Below are positions 13,026 through 22,484 of a DNA stretch of 64,000 nucleotides, piece after piece. The notes below the pieces were generated by a model, which was not told the DNA's origin, did no database searches, and worked only from the letters and a program-made list of their open reading frames with translations. How positions within the stretch are numbered: position 1 is the stretch's first letter; every line of letters begins with the position of its first letter. Both the position numbers and the translations under genes were made by a program. The stretch comes from Egibacteraceae bacterium. GTDB taxonomy: Bacteria > Actinomycetota > Nitriliruptoria > Euzebyales > Egibacteraceae. The stretch is from positions 310,001-374,000 of the forward strand of contig JAUJNX010000002.1 of NCBI GenBank assembly GCA_030447925.1, given 5' to 3'.

Positions 13026-13945
13026 GCCGCCTCCTCGCCGCCGAGCAGCAGATACAGGACCGCCATGCGCACCGCGATGCCGTTGCGCACCTGGTCGGTG
13101 ATGACGCGGGCGTGGGCGTCGGCGACGTCGGCGCTGACCTCGACCCCGCGGTTCATCGGCCCGGGGTGCAGGACGATCGCGCCCTCCGGCAGCCGCGCCA
13201 TGCGGTCGCGGTCGACGCCCCAGATGCGCGCGTACTCGCGGGCGGAGGGGAAGTGCTGGCGGTGCATCCGCTCGCTCTGGACGCGCAGCAGGTACAGGAC
13301 GTCCAGCTTGGGCAGCACCGCGTCGAGGTCGTGGCTGACGGTCACGCCCCAGGTGGCGGCGTGCAGGGGCAGCAGCGTCGGCGGGCCGACCAGGGTGACC
13401 TCGGCGCCGAGCAGGGTGAGGGCCTGGACGAGGCTGCGGGCCACCCGGCTGTGCTCGATGTCGCCGCAGACCGCGACGCGGAGGCCCTCGATCCGGCCGA
13501 GGTGGGCGCGGATGGTGTAGAGGTCCAGCAGCGCCTGGGTCGGGTGCTGGTGGGCGCCGTCGCCGGCGTTCACGACCTTCGCGCCGACCCAGCGGGTCAG
13601 CTGGCGCGGGGCGCCGGACATGGAGTGGCGGATGACGATCGCGTCGACGCCCATCGCCTCCAGCGTCAGGGCGGTGTCCTTCAGCGACTCGCCCTTGCTG
13701 ACGCTGGAGCCGCGGGCGGAGAAGTTCAGCACGTCGGCGGACAGGCGCTTGGCGGCCAGCTCGAAGCTGATGCGCGTGCGCGTGGAGTCCTCGTAGAACA
13801 GGTTGCACACGGTCCGCCCGCGCAGGACCGGCACCTTCTTGATCGGGCGGGCCGCCACGTCAGCGAGGCCGGCCGCGGTGTCCAGGATGGTGGTGACCTC
13901 GTCGGCGGTCAGGTCGTCGATGCCGAGCAGGTGCTCTCTGGTCAC
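13022..13945 (-). CDS. pyrB: Aspartate carbamoyltransferase catalytic chain
   Basis: Condenses carbamoyl phosphate and aspartate. The 307-residue protein has the carbamoyl-phosphate motif [19 protein letters not shown] near residue 52, the [18 protein letters not shown] segment, and the aspartate-side motif [20 protein letters not shown]. No regulatory chain (pyrI) is present, as expected for actinobacterial enzymes. The GTG start at 13945 overlaps the pyrR stop by four bases, so expression should follow the PyrR-controlled leader. Confidence 0.97.
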   Translation of the reverse strand: MTREHLLGIDDLTADEVTTILDTAAGLADVAARPIKKVPVLRGRTVCNLFYEDSTRTRISFELAAKRLSADVLNFSARGSSVSKGESLKDTALTLEAMGVDAIVIRHSMSGAPRQLTRWVGAKVVNAGDGAHQHPTQALLDLYTIRAHLGRIEGLRVAVCGDIEHSRVARSLVQALTLLGAEVTLVGPPTLLPLHAATWGVTVSHDLDAVLPKLDVLYLLRVQSERMHRQHFPSAREYARIWGVDRDRMARLPEGAIVLHPGPMNRGVEVSADVADAHARVITDQVRNGIAVRMAVLYLLLGGEEAA

Positions 13946-14493
13946 GCCCGCGCCTCCTGGTCCGCGCCGAGCAGCACGGCGTCCTGGCCGTCGGTCTCCT
14001 CCAGGCGGACGCGCACGTCCTCGTGGCGCGCCGTGGGCAGGTTCTTGCCGACGAAGTCGGCCCGCACCGGCAGCTCGCGGTGCCCGCGGTCGACCAGCAC
14101 GGCCAGCTGGATCGAGGCCGGGCGCCCGTTGTCGACGGCGGCGTCCATGGCCGCGCGCACCGTGCGGCCGGTGAACAGCACGTCGTCCACGAGGACCACG
14201 ACGCGGCCGTCGAGGGCCACGGGCAGGCGCGTCGGGCGCAGGGGCCGGGGCCCGCGGCGGGCGTAGTCGTCGCGGTAGAGGGCGACGTCCAGGCTGCCGA
14301 CCGGGACCGCGACGTCCTCGACGTCGCCGACCAGGGCGGCGAGGCGCTGGGCCAGCGGGACCCCGCGGGTCGGGATGCCGAGCAGGACCAGCCGGTCGGC
14401 GCCGTGGTTGCGCTCGACGATCTGGTGGGCCATGCGCCGCAGGGAGCGCGCGATCTCGTCGCGCGTCAGGACCGTCCGCACCGTCGCGGTCAC
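13942..14493 (-). CDS. pyrR: Bifunctional pyr operon RNA-binding regulator / uracil phosphoribosyltransferase
   Basis: Senses UMP and binds the pyr mRNA leader, and also has uracil phosphoribosyltransferase activity. The 183-residue protein starts [20 protein letters not shown] and carries the PRPP loop [18 protein letters not shown] at about residues 102-119. It is the first gene of the pyrimidine operon. Its GTG start at 14493 directly follows an RNA hairpin that matches the PyrR binding-loop consensus and holds the Shine-Dalgarno, so autogenous translational control is expected. Confidence 0.96.
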   Translation of the reverse strand: MTATVRTVLTRDEIARSLRRMAHQIVERNHGADRLVLLGIPTRGVPLAQRLAALVGDVEDVAVPVGSLDVALYRDDYARRGPRPLRPTRLPVALDGRVVVLVDDVLFTGRTVRAAMDAAVDNGRPASIQLAVLVDRGHRELPVRADFVGKNLPTARHEDVRVRLEETDGQDAVLLGADQEARA

Positions 14494-14517
14494 CTTTCTG
14501 GCCTCGCCGGACCAGGC
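14494..14517 (-). promoter_or_regulatory. PyrR-binding RNA loop overlapping the pyrR Shine-Dalgarno
   Basis: Read on the minus strand the leader is GCCTGGTCCGGCGAGG followed by CCAGAAAG and GTG. A CTGG/CCAG stem closes a loop containing TCCGGCGAGGCC, which fits the PyrR binding-loop consensus UCCNGNGAGGCY at every fixed position. The GAGG inside the loop is also the best Shine-Dalgarno, eight bases from the GTG. PyrR binding would therefore cover the ribosome site directly, as reported for mycobacterial PyrR. Confidence 0.7.
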
Positions 14518-14525
14518 TTAAAGGC

Positions 14526-14561
14526 GGGTGGGTCGCGGGGACCGTAGCACGCCGCCCACCC
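14526..14561 (-). terminator. Possible hairpin between vapC and pyrR
   Basis: An inverted repeat pairs GGGTGGG with CCCACCC across a 22-base loop, between the vapC stop and the pyrR leader. It could end the vapBC transcript or form the upper part of the pyr leader. There is no T run, and the long loop makes this only a candidate. Confidence 0.35.
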
Positions 14562-14579
14562 CCTCCCCCCGCACCGCCG

Positions 14580-14978
14580 TCAGCCGACGACCTCCACCGG
14601 GCAGGGCAGGCGCGGCGACGCCGCGAGCCGGGCATCGGCGGTGACCAGCGCCACGTCCAGGGCCGCGGCCAACGCCACGTAGAGGGCGTCGTAGAAGGTG
14701 AGGTTCGCGCGCAGCGACCACGCCGCCCTGCCCAGCGCGCCGGATTGGCGGTGGCGGTGGTCGACCAGCCCGGGGCCCAGCTCCAGCAGCCGCTCCGCGA
14801 GGTCGGCGGCGAGCTCGTCCCGGGCGGCCATCCGGCGCAGCACGTTGCCGAACTCCGCGTCCAGCAGCTGCGGCGCGTGGCAGACCTCGCTCACGAGGCG
14901 GCCGCGGAGCGCGCGTGCCGCGGGCGTTGTGGCCGTCGTCGCCAGCACCAGCGCGGAGGTGTCGACGACCAGGGTCAC
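14580..14978 (-). CDS. vapC: VapC-type PIN-domain ribonuclease toxin
   Basis: A 132-residue PIN domain. The first acidic residue is in [18 protein letters not shown], the second in the [19 protein letters not shown] helix, the third and fourth in [13 protein letters not shown] and [10 protein letters not shown], so the full PIN acidic set is present and the toxin should be active. The GTG start at 14978 overlaps the antitoxin stop by four bases. It is a standard chromosomal type II pair sitting just upstream of the pyr operon on the same strand. Confidence 0.9.
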   Translation of the reverse strand: MTLVVDTSALVLATTATTPAARALRGRLVSEVCHAPQLLDAEFGNVLRRMAARDELAADLAERLLELGPGLVDHRHRQSGALGRAAWSLRANLTFYDALYVALAAALDVALVTADARLAASPRLPCPVEVVG

Positions 14979-15211
14979 CGCCGTTCGGCCGCCACGTCCT
15001 CCGCGATGGCTGTCGGGTCGCCGGCGCCGCCGCCGCGCTCCTCCAGCGCCCGCTCGATCGCGACCGCGAGCTCGGCCTTGGCCGGGGCGGCCGCCAGCTC
15101 GATGACCCGCTCACGCATGTAGGTCTGGATGGAACGGCCCTCTGCCCGCGCCCGGCGGCGCAGGATCTCGTAGGCCTCCTCCGGCACGTCGCGGATCTGA
15201 ATGGTCGCCAT
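14975..15211 (-). CDS. vapB: VapB/FitA-type ribbon-helix-helix antitoxin
   Basis: A 78-residue partner of the PIN toxin. The N-terminal ATIQIRDVPEEAYEILRRRA is a classic FitA-like ribbon-helix-helix DNA-binding segment, followed by EGRSIQTYMRERVIELAA. The C-terminal half is the presumed toxin-binding tail. The start is ATG 15211; the same frame stays open upstream but loses similarity. A perfect 20-base palindrome lies 20 bases before the start and is the likely autoregulatory operator. Confidence 0.88.
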   Translation of the reverse strand: MATIQIRDVPEEAYEILRRRARAEGRSIQTYMRERVIELAAAPAKAELAVAIERALEERGGGAGDPTAIAEDVAAERR

Positions 15212-15230
15212 CGCCGCAGGATAGCGCTGA

Positions 15231-15250
15231 AGCAGCGCGATCGCGCTGCT
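15231..15250. promoter_or_regulatory. Perfect 20-bp palindrome, probable VapBC operator
   Basis: AGCAGCGCGATCGCGCTGCT is identical to its reverse complement over all 20 bases. It lies 20 to 39 bases upstream of the antitoxin ATG and touches the stop codon of the acetyltransferase gene. VapBC and FitAB complexes bind palindromes at this kind of position, so an autoregulatory operator is the leading reading. A terminator hairpin for the upstream gene is the alternative. Confidence 0.6.
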
Positions 15251-15675
15251 CAGAGGCGGTAGCGGTAGACGTTGGTGTCGCGGCGGGTGAAGCCCAGGCG
15301 CTGGTAGAGGGCGTTGGCGGCCTCGCGGGAGGGGCGGGAGGTGAGGTCCACGGTCGTGGCGCCCAGGGTGCGGGCGTGGTCGAGGGCGGCGGTGGTGAGG
15401 GCGGCACCGGCGCCGCGGCGGCGGGCGGCGGCGTCGACGACGACGTCCTCGATCCAGGCTCGCACCCCGGTGGGGATGGGGAACACCACCAGGGTCGTCG
15501 TGCCGACGACGCGGCCGCCGTCGCGGGCGACGAGCAGGGTGCAGGCGGGCGCCTCGGCGATGGCGCGCAGGCCCTCGGCGGTCACCGGCGGGGCGGACGA
15601 GGACAGCTGGGGCAGCAGGGCGCGCAACGCCTCCACCAGGTCGTCGTCGACGGCGGTCACGATGTCGATGTCCAT
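15250..15675 (-). CDS. GNAT-family N-acetyltransferase
   Basis: A 141-residue acetyl-CoA-dependent transferase with one GNAT fold. The conserved motif A region reads IEDVVVDAAARRRGAGAALT with the RRRGAG pyrophosphate-binding loop, and the C-terminal LYQRLGFTRRDTNVYRY is the usual motif B. The substrate cannot be told from sequence. The start is ATG 15675 on the minus strand. It is the first gene of a run that continues into vapBC, 38 bases downstream. Confidence 0.85.
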   Translation of the reverse strand: MDIDIVTAVDDDLVEALRALLPQLSSSAPPVTAEGLRAIAEAPACTLLVARDGGRVVGTTTLVVFPIPTGVRAWIEDVVVDAAARRRGAGAALTTAALDHARTLGATTVDLTSRPSREAANALYQRLGFTRRDTNVYRYRL

Positions 15676-15756
15676 GGGGGCAACCTATGCGGGTCACCCG
15701 ACTCCGCGCGCGGAAGCCGCCCGGCGTTTGAGGTGCACACTTGTCGAGGGGGCGGC

Positions 15757-16012
15757 GTGGCGGACCTGATGCTGGCGACGCTGAGCGGTGGGCGGCCGCC
15801 CGGCGAGGGGTGGGTCTTCGGGCGCAAGCTCGACGGCGAGCGCTGCGTCGCGACCGTGGCCCGGGGGCCGCGCGGAGCTGCGGTCCCGGACCGGCCGCGA
15901 CCTGACCGGCACCTACCCCGAGGTCGTCGCGGCCCTGGTGGCGCGCGCGACCGCCGACGCCGTGGTGGACGGCGAGCTCGTCGCCTTCGACCGCGAGCGC
16001 CCCGTTCCCTGA
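15757..16012 (+). pseudogene. ATP-dependent DNA ligase, N-terminal fragment (frameshifted)
   Basis: Starting at GTG 15757 the frame reads MLATLSGGRPPGEGWVFGRK then LDGERCVA, which is the adenylation motif of LigC/LigD-type ATP-dependent ligases (nucleophilic Lys in KLDGER). Around 15870 the frame shifts and continues ELRSRTGRDLTGTYPEVVAA and VVDGELVAFDRERP, the next two conserved ligase blocks, and then stops at 16012. The remaining two thirds of the nucleotidyltransferase domain and the OB domain are absent. The adenylation lysine is kept but no working ligase can be made. It faces the alcohol dehydrogenase gene tail to tail. Confidence 0.7.
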
Positions 16013-16016
16013 CCCC

Positions 16017-17042
16017 TCACGGCACCAGCACCGCGCGCCCGCGGACGGTGCCCGCCCGCAGCGCCTCCAGGACGCGGTTGACCTCGCCCAGCGGGGCGAC
16101 CTCCGCCACCACCGTGCGCAGCAGGCCGCGGGCGGCGAGGTCCAGGGCCTCCACCAGTTCCGGGTAGGTGTTGCCGACCGAGGTCAGGATCCGCAGCTCG
16201 GGGACCACGAGGTCCAGCGGGTGCAGGTCGAGCCGGTCGGTCCCGTAGCCGACGAGCACCAGCGCACCGCCCTTGGCCAGCGCGGCGACACCGTCGCGCA
16301 TCGTCGCCGCGGTCCCGGCGGTGTCGAACACCGCGTCGGCGCCGCGCCCCCCGGCCCGGGCGCGCACGGCGGCGGCCATGCCCTCGGCGGCGAGGGTGTC
16401 CTCGGCGCCCAGCTCCGCGGCGAGCGCCAGCTTCGCCGGGTCGCGGCTGACCGCCAGCACGCGGGCGCCGGCCAGCGCCAGCACCTGGACGAGCGCGAGG
16501 CCGACCCCGCCGCAGCCGACCACGACCGCGGTCGATCCGGGCTGCAGGCCCGCCACGCGGCGCGCGTGCAGCGCGGTGGCGGCGCCGCAGCACAGGGGGG
16601 CGGCCTGCTCCGGCGCGAGGCCGTCGGGCACCGGCGCGACCGCGGTGTCGGGCACCGCGACGTACTCGGCGAACCCGCCGTCGGTGACGAAGGCGAGGAA
16701 GCCGCGCGGGGCGCCGCAGAGGTGCTCGGCCCCCGACCGGCACCAGGGGCACCGGCGGCACGGGTGCAGGTAGTGGACGGCGACGCGCTGCCCGACCAGG
16801 GCGGGGTCGGCGCCGTCCCCCACCGCGGCGACGGAGCCGGCCACCTCGTGGCCCAGGGTGACCGGGGTCGTCGCCGGGGTGAGCAGCCCGTCGAGGAAGT
16901 GCAGCTCGGTCCCGCAGACCCCGGCCGCACCGACGCGCACCAGGACCTCGCCGGCGGCGGGGACCGGGCGGGGGACCTCCTGGACCGCGAGCGGCCGTCC
17001 CGGGCCCAGGAACCGCGCCGCCCGCATCGTGGCACCCGCCAT
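16017..17042 (-). CDS. Zinc-dependent alcohol dehydrogenase family protein
   Basis: A 341-residue medium-chain dehydrogenase/reductase. The catalytic zinc ligands fit GVCGTELHFL and LGHEVAGSV; the structural zinc cluster is CRRCPWCRSGAEHLC with four cysteines. The NAD(P) Rossmann motif is VVVGCGGVGLALVQV near residue 175. The substrate is unknown. The start is ATG 17042 (AGATMRAARFLG), with an alternative ATG five codons in. It is not obviously coupled to its neighbours. Confidence 0.88.
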   Translation of the reverse strand: MAGATMRAARFLGPGRPLAVQEVPRPVPAAGEVLVRVGAAGVCGTELHFLDGLLTPATTPVTLGHEVAGSVAAVGDGADPALVGQRVAVHYLHPCRRCPWCRSGAEHLCGAPRGFLAFVTDGGFAEYVAVPDTAVAPVPDGLAPEQAAPLCCGAATALHARRVAGLQPGSTAVVVGCGGVGLALVQVLALAGARVLAVSRDPAKLALAAELGAEDTLAAEGMAAAVRARAGGRGADAVFDTAGTAATMRDGVAALAKGGALVLVGYGTDRLDLHPLDLVVPELRILTSVGNTYPELVEALDLAARGLLRTVVAEVAPLGEVNRVLEALRAGTVRGRAVLVP

Positions 17043-17160
17043 GTCGCCCTCCCTACGCCGGCGTTACCCGGACAGGTTCAGCGGTCGGCGGCGATCGGCC
17101 CGCCCTCTCAGCCCGGCGTCGTCCGAGCTCCCGCGGTCGCGCGACGCTAGCCCTGTCCCG

Positions 17161-17180
17161 GACCCCGCACAAGCGGGGTC
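17161..17180 (-). terminator. Hairpin terminator after the cell-wall-binding-repeat gene
   Basis: GACCCCGC-ACAA-GCGGGGTC is a perfect eight-base stem with a four-base loop, overlapping the last bases of the upstream coding region at 17179. It lacks a T tract, which is common in GC-rich actinobacteria. Confidence 0.6.
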
Positions 17181-19710
17181 AGCGGCCGGCGGCGCGGAGG
17201 AGGGCCTCGGCGGTGGGGTCGGGGATCGCGGCGGGGCCGCCGGCGACGCGCAGCCAGGCCAGGTCCGCGGCCCGGGCGCGCAGCGCGTCCGCGGTGGCGG
17301 GGGGGACGGCGGCGGGCTCGGTGAGCAGGAGCACGCCGCCGCGGGCGGCGGCCAGCGGGCCCGCCGCGAGCGCGTCGGGGAACGCGCGCCCGGAGGCGAC
17401 CACGATGTCGGCGGGGTCGGCGCCGCCGCCGCCGCCGCGCCCGCAAGGACCGCCGCGGTGGCGGCGGGGTCCGCGCCGCCGAGGCGCTCGTCGGCGCCGA
17501 GGGCGGCGCGGTCGGCTCGGCGATCGCGCCGGGGCCGCCCAGGACGGTGACCCGGTCGGGGTCCAGCTCGGCCAGGGCGGCGGCGGTGGCGGGCGGGACC
17601 CCGCCGGGCGCGGTCAGCAGCAGCGGGGCGCGGGCGGCGGCGGCCAGCGGGCCGGCCGCGAGCGCGTCGGGAAGTCAGCGCCGGAGGCGACCAGGACGCG
17701 CTCGCCCGCCCACGTGTCGCCGTCGGCGCGCCACTCGTCCACCGCGGCACGCGCGCGGCGGCGGCGGTGGCGAAGCGGTCGGTCCCCGCGACGCGCACGA
17801 CGGTCCCCGCGCCCGCAGCGCGCCCTCCACCGCGGGGGACCGCGCCGCCGGTCCGCCCACCAGGTGCACCGTCCGCGCGCCCAGGCGGTCCAGCTCCGCG
17901 GCCACCGCGGGGGCCAGCGCGCCGGGATCGTTGAGCAGCAGCGGCCCGCCGACCGCCGCGGCCAGCGGCGCCGCCGCCAGCGCGTCGGCGAAGTCGCGCC
18001 CGGACACGACCACCGCGGCGGGGGCGCCGTCCGGGTGCGCCGCCTGCGACAGGCGCACGGCGGTCGCGATGCGGTCGGACCCGGCCAGGCGCGGGTCGAC
18101 CACGACCGGGCCGCCGGCATAGCGGCGCCCGGTGGTGCCGGACCGCTCGCCCACCGCGTAGAGGTGGTACCGGCCGGCCGGGACGTCGCGCGTCCCAGCG
18201 CCAGCGGTTCTCCCCGGCTGCTGCGCCAGCCCGTCGACGAGCAGGCGGCCGTCGAAGCCCGCGCGGTCGGTGTCGGCGAACAGCGCGACCGACGCCGGGG
18301 CGGTGTCGCGCCAGACCACCTCGAAGGCGTCGCCGGCGGTGCGGTCGTCGGCGCGCAGGGCGATCTCCTCGACCGTCCAGCGCCGCGGGCCCGGGTCCTC
18401 GTTGGGGTCGTAGCGCACGCGCAGGATGTTCCCGACCCAGCCGGGGCGGCCGGGCCGCTCGGTCTCGACGACGTCGGTGGGCGGGTCGGTGGTCAGGTCG
18501 ACGACGTACTCCCCCACGCCCGGGTAGACCACCACCTCCTTGGAGTCCACGAGCTGCCCGCCGTCACCGGCGTCCCACAGCAGGCGGCCGTGGCTGCCGC
18601 CGCCGGGCCCGAAGCCGAGGTCGAACGCACCCTCCAGGGTCGTGCGCACCGTCAGCCGGTGGTAGCGGGCCGCGTCCAGCGGCGCGCCCATGGCCAGGAA
18701 CAGGAAGGGGTCGCCGAGCGAGGGACCGCCGTTGACCGCGCGCAGGGCGCCGCCCTCGTAGCGCACGTCGGTGGCGTTGCCCAGCAGGGCGACGTCGCCG
18801 GGCTGGTCGAGGTCCCACGCGTCGCCGCGCACCGCGGTCGCGTAGTCCTCGCCGCCGCGCGCGTCGGGCTCCAGGAAGTCGGGGACCGGCGCGGTCACGG
18901 TCAGCGGGGCCGACGAGGGGCCGTCGTCGGCGTGGAACCGGTAGACCCCGTCGGGGTACGACGCGGCGGGGAAGACGGCGGTGCCGCCGCCCTCGGCCAG
19001 CAGGCCCCAGCCGGGCCGGTCGGGGTGTTGTTGGCGCGGTCGTCGTCGGCGTCCCAGTAGAGCAGGTCCTCCGTTCCAGCGCACGGTCACCCCCGGCCCG
19101 TCGGCGTGCAGCCGGAACCAGTCCAGGGCCGTCGGCACCGGGTTGCCGTCCCCGGCGATGGTCAGGCGGACCTCGACGACCGGCGGCGCCCACGGCTCGC
19201 CGGAGCGCGCGACCAGCGGCACCCGGTAGGTGTGCCAGCCGGGCAGGACGTCGAAGCCGGTCTCCCCGCCGCAGTGGCCCCGGTCGGGCCCGCACCGGTC
19301 CCACAGGATCGCCCCGGCGCTGCGGTTGGCCGAGTACAGGCGGAACGAGGCGGTGGTGTGGCGGGCGGCGTCGACCGGCGCGGCGAGCCCCTCCCGGCCG
19401 GCGGCCAGCGCCGACGGCCGTAGCCGGCGAAGACCGGGGCGATGTCCATCGTCTGGCGCCGCTCCCAGCGCAGCTGGCCGTCGGCCATCGCCGGGGCGGC
19501 GTTCTGCGTGGCCGCCGCGATCAGCAGCTGGTCCTCTGGGTTGGCGTAGTCGACCGGGTCGGCGAAGGTCTCGGTGAAGTGGTCGGGGGCCGCCTGAACG
19601 ACGGCGGCGTCGAGCAGGGGCGGCCCGGGCGCCTGCGCCCCGGCGGGCGCGGCCACCGCGGCGAGGACCGCGGCGGCCGTCAGCCCGAGCACCCACCGGC
19701 GAGGTCCCAC
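17179..19710 (-). CDS. Secreted protein with C-terminal cell-wall-binding repeats (CWB2), multiple frameshifts
   Basis: From GTG 19710 there is a signal peptide ([20 protein letters not shown] then GAQA), then a large beta-rich ectodomain with segments such as [18 protein letters not shown] and [20 protein letters not shown]. The C-terminus holds three repeats of the CWB2 type: [13 protein letters not shown] with [18 protein letters not shown]; a second with VLVASGAD; and a third ending at 17179 with [20 protein letters not shown]. The frame breaks near 19420, 19065, 19035, 17820 and several times between 17770 and 17400. Each half reads well, so indels in the assembly are the likely cause. 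Such repeats hold proteins on the actinobacterial envelope. Ligand and role unknown. Confidence 0.7.
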
Positions 19711-19753
19711 GCCCGCGGTTCTCGGCGCGTGCGGCCGCGACCTTGACCGCGGG

Positions 19754-20249
19754 TCACGCGCCGGCGGCCGGGTCCTCGGCGGGGGACGCCTCGGCGGGGG
19801 TCGCCGCCGGGGCGCCGTCCGGCGCGGGCGCGGCGGGGGTCGGGGCGGCAGCGCGCGCTCGTCGGCGACGCGGGCGAGGATGCCGTTCACGAAGCGGCCG
19901 GAGTCGTCGGTCGACAGCTCCTTGGCCAGCTCGACCGCCTCGTTGATGGCCACGGCCGGCGGGATCTCGGGGTCGTGGAGCAGCTCGTACAGGCCCATGC
20001 GCAGCAGGTTGCGGTCGATCACGGGCATGCGCGACAGCTTCCAGTCGCGCGCGTGGCCGGTGATGACCGCGTCGAGCTCGTCGGCGTGGCGGTTGACCCC
20101 GCGCACCAGCGCGAGCGCGAAGTCGGGGAGCGGGTCGTCCTCGCGCCCCAGGTGCTCGGACAGCACCACGGGGATGTCGCGGCGCCGCAGGTCGGCCTCG
20201 TACAGCACGTCCAGCGCCCGCTTGCGCGCCGCCCGCCGGCTCGCGGCCA

Positions 20250-20250
<1 letters not shown>
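19754..20250 (-). CDS. nusB: Transcription antitermination factor NusB (one-base frameshift in tail)
   Basis: RNA-binding factor of rRNA antitermination. From ATG 20250 the NusB fold is clear: [20 protein letters not shown], then [37 protein letters not shown] and [16 protein letters not shown], ending [18 protein letters not shown]. Beyond this the frame breaks at about 19850. With one added base it becomes an Ala/Pro-rich tail ([20 protein letters not shown]) ending at TGA 19754. The start overlaps the efp stop by four bases. The core domain is complete regardless of the tail. Confidence 0.9.
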
Positions 20251-20805
<555 letters not shown>

Positions 20806-20825
20806 GGTCCGTTGTCCTCGCGGTT

Positions 20826-21887
20826 CTAGAGGGTCACCAGGTCCCGCGGGGCGCGGGTGAGGGCGCGGGGTGTGGTGGCGATGGCGAAGGTGTCCTCGAC
20901 CCGGACGCCGCCGAGCCCCGGCACGTAGACGCCGGGCTCGAGGGCGACCGTCATGCCGCGCAGAAGGGTAGCAGCGGAACCCTCGCGGAAGACCGGCTCC
21001 TCGTGGATCTCCAGGCCGAGGCCGTGGCCCGGCGGGTGCAACCAGCCCTCCGCCAGGCCCGCCGCCTCGACCACCGCGCGGCAGACGTCGTGGACGCGGC
21101 CCGCCGTGCCGCCCGGCACCAGCGCGGCCGTCCCGGCAAGGGATGCGGCGAGCGCGACCGCGTGGAGGCGCGCGGCGGCGGGGGGCGGTGGGCCGAGGGC
21201 GACGGTCCGGGTCATGTCCGCCCTGTACCCGCCCACGGCTGCACCGAAGTCCAGGACGACGAGGTCGCCGCGGCCCAGGGGGCGGTCCCCCGGCGTGTGG
21301 TGGGGACGGGCGGCGTGCGGGCCGGAGGCGACGAGCGCGGGGAAGGCCGGCTCGTCGGCGCCGGCGTCGAGCAGCTCCGCCTCCAGGCGCCGGGCGACCT
21401 CGCGCTCGGTCAGGCCGGGCGCCAGCCAGCCGGTGAGGGCGGCGAACGCGGCGTCGGTCGCCGCGCATGCGCGCTCCAGGAGGGCCAGCTCGTCGCTGTC
21501 CTTGATAGCGCGCAGGGCCTCGACGTGGCCGGGGGCGGGCACGACCTCGACGCCCTCGAGGGCCGCGGCCAGCGACAGGGCCCGGTCCCACGGCAGGACG
21601 TGGCTCTCCACGCCCAGGCGCCGCCGGGCGCCGAGGCGGCCGCGCAGCCAGTCCAGGCCGCGCGCCTGGAGCCGCTCGATGTCGGGGGCCTCCGCCGCGG
21701 CCCGCTCGGTGTAGCGGCCGTCGACGACCAGGAGCTCGTTGCGCCCGTCGGCGGTGACCAGCAGCGCCCCGGTGCTGCCGGTGAAGCCGGTCAGCCAGCG
21801 CAGGTTGACCGGGGCGGTGACGACCAGCGCGTCGAGGTCGGCAGCCCCCAGCCGGTCGCGCAGGGCGGCACGGCGGCGCTCAGCCAC
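20826..21887 (-). CDS. pepP: Xaa-Pro aminopeptidase, M24 family
   Basis: A metallopeptidase that removes N-terminal residues before proline. The 353-residue protein has a creatinase-like N-terminal domain ([20 protein letters not shown]) and a pita-bread catalytic domain. All five metal ligands are seen: Asp in [12 protein letters not shown], Asp in [10 protein letters not shown], His in [14 protein letters not shown], Glu in [10 protein letters not shown] and Glu in VRVEDTFAI. The GTG start at 21887 overlaps the end of aroQ by eight bases, and it precedes efp by 20 bases, the usual actinobacterial order. Confidence 0.94.
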   Translation of the reverse strand: MAERRRAALRDRLGAADLDALVVTAPVNLRWLTGFTGSTGALLVTADGRNELLVVDGRYTERAAAEAPDIERLQARGLDWLRGRLGARRRLGVESHVLPWDRALSLAAALEGVEVVPAPGHVEALRAIKDSDELALLERACAATDAAFAALTGWLAPGLTEREVARRLEAELLDAGADEPAFPALVASGPHAARPHHTPGDRPLGRGDLVVLDFGAAVGGYRADMTRTVALGPPPPAAARLHAVALAASLAGTAALVPGGTAGRVHDVCRAVVEAAGLAEGWLHPPGHGLGLEIHEEPVFREGSAATLLRGMTVALEPGVYVPGLGGVRVEDTFAIATTPRALTRAPRDLVTL

Positions 21888-22314
21888 GGGCCCGCCGGTG
21901 CAGCAGCTCCAGCGCCGCGCGCACCGCGAGCCGGTAGCCGAAGTCGCCCGCCCCGGTGATGGTGACGTCGACGACGGCGCTGACCACGCTGCGGTGGCGG
22001 AAGGCCTCGCGGGCGGCGGTCTGGGACAGGTGCACCTCGACCTTGGGCTGGGCCAGCAGCTCGAGGGCGTCGCGCAGCGCGTAGCTGTAGTGGGTCAGCG
22101 CGCCGGGGTTCACGACCACCGCCGCGGTGCCGTCGGTCCGGGCGGCGTGGACGCGGGCGACGAGGTCGCCCTCGGACTCCGACGCGAACGCGTCGATGTC
22201 GGGGTGCTCGGCGCGGGCGGCGGCGACCAGGTCGTCGAGGGTCGCCCGCCCGTACACCGCCGGGTCGCGGGCGCCGAGCTGGGACAGGTTGGGGCCGTGC
22301 AGCAGGAGGATCAC
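21880..22314 (-). CDS. aroQ: Type II 3-dehydroquinate dehydratase
   Basis: Third step of the shikimate pathway. The 144-residue protein has LLLHGPNLSQLGARDPAVYG at the N-terminus with the catalytic Arg and Tyr, then SESEGDLVARVHAA, VVNPGALTHYSYALRDAL with the catalytic His, VEVHLSQTAAREAFRHRSV and ITGAGDFGYRLAV. The first motif is slightly divergent: most relatives have GPNLNLLG. The start is GTG 22314. It is co-directional with pepP-efp-nusB. Confidence 0.94.
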   Translation of the reverse strand: MILLLHGPNLSQLGARDPAVYGRATLDDLVAAARAEHPDIDAFASESEGDLVARVHAARTDGTAAVVVNPGALTHYSYALRDALELLAQPKVEVHLSQTAAREAFRHRSVVSAVVDVTITGAGDFGYRLAVRAALELLHRRARG

Positions 22315-22335
22315 GGGGGGCAGGATGACACGCCG

Positions 22336-22484
22336 TCAGGCGCCGTAGGTGACGATCACCGAGTCGGTCCCGTGGTCGACGGGCACGCCGGCGTCCGGGA
22401 TGGGAAGCGGCGGCGGACCTACGGGTGCCCGGGGAGGTCGGGGTTGAGGACCTCCACGGCGGTCGCCGCGGCGGTCGGCGTCAC
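22336..22484 (-). other. Possible tiny gene coupled to the kinase gene (frame-broken)
   Basis: A GTG at 22484 overlaps the kinase stop as GTGA. It opens a frame reading TPTAAATAVEVLNPDLPGHP and then TAG. With one base added it continues as GPPPLPIPDAGVPVDHGTDS and VIVTYGA to a TGA at 22336, giving about 49 residues. No family is recognised. It fills most of the 166 bases between the kinase and aroQ genes. It may equally be untranslated. Confidence 0.3.
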
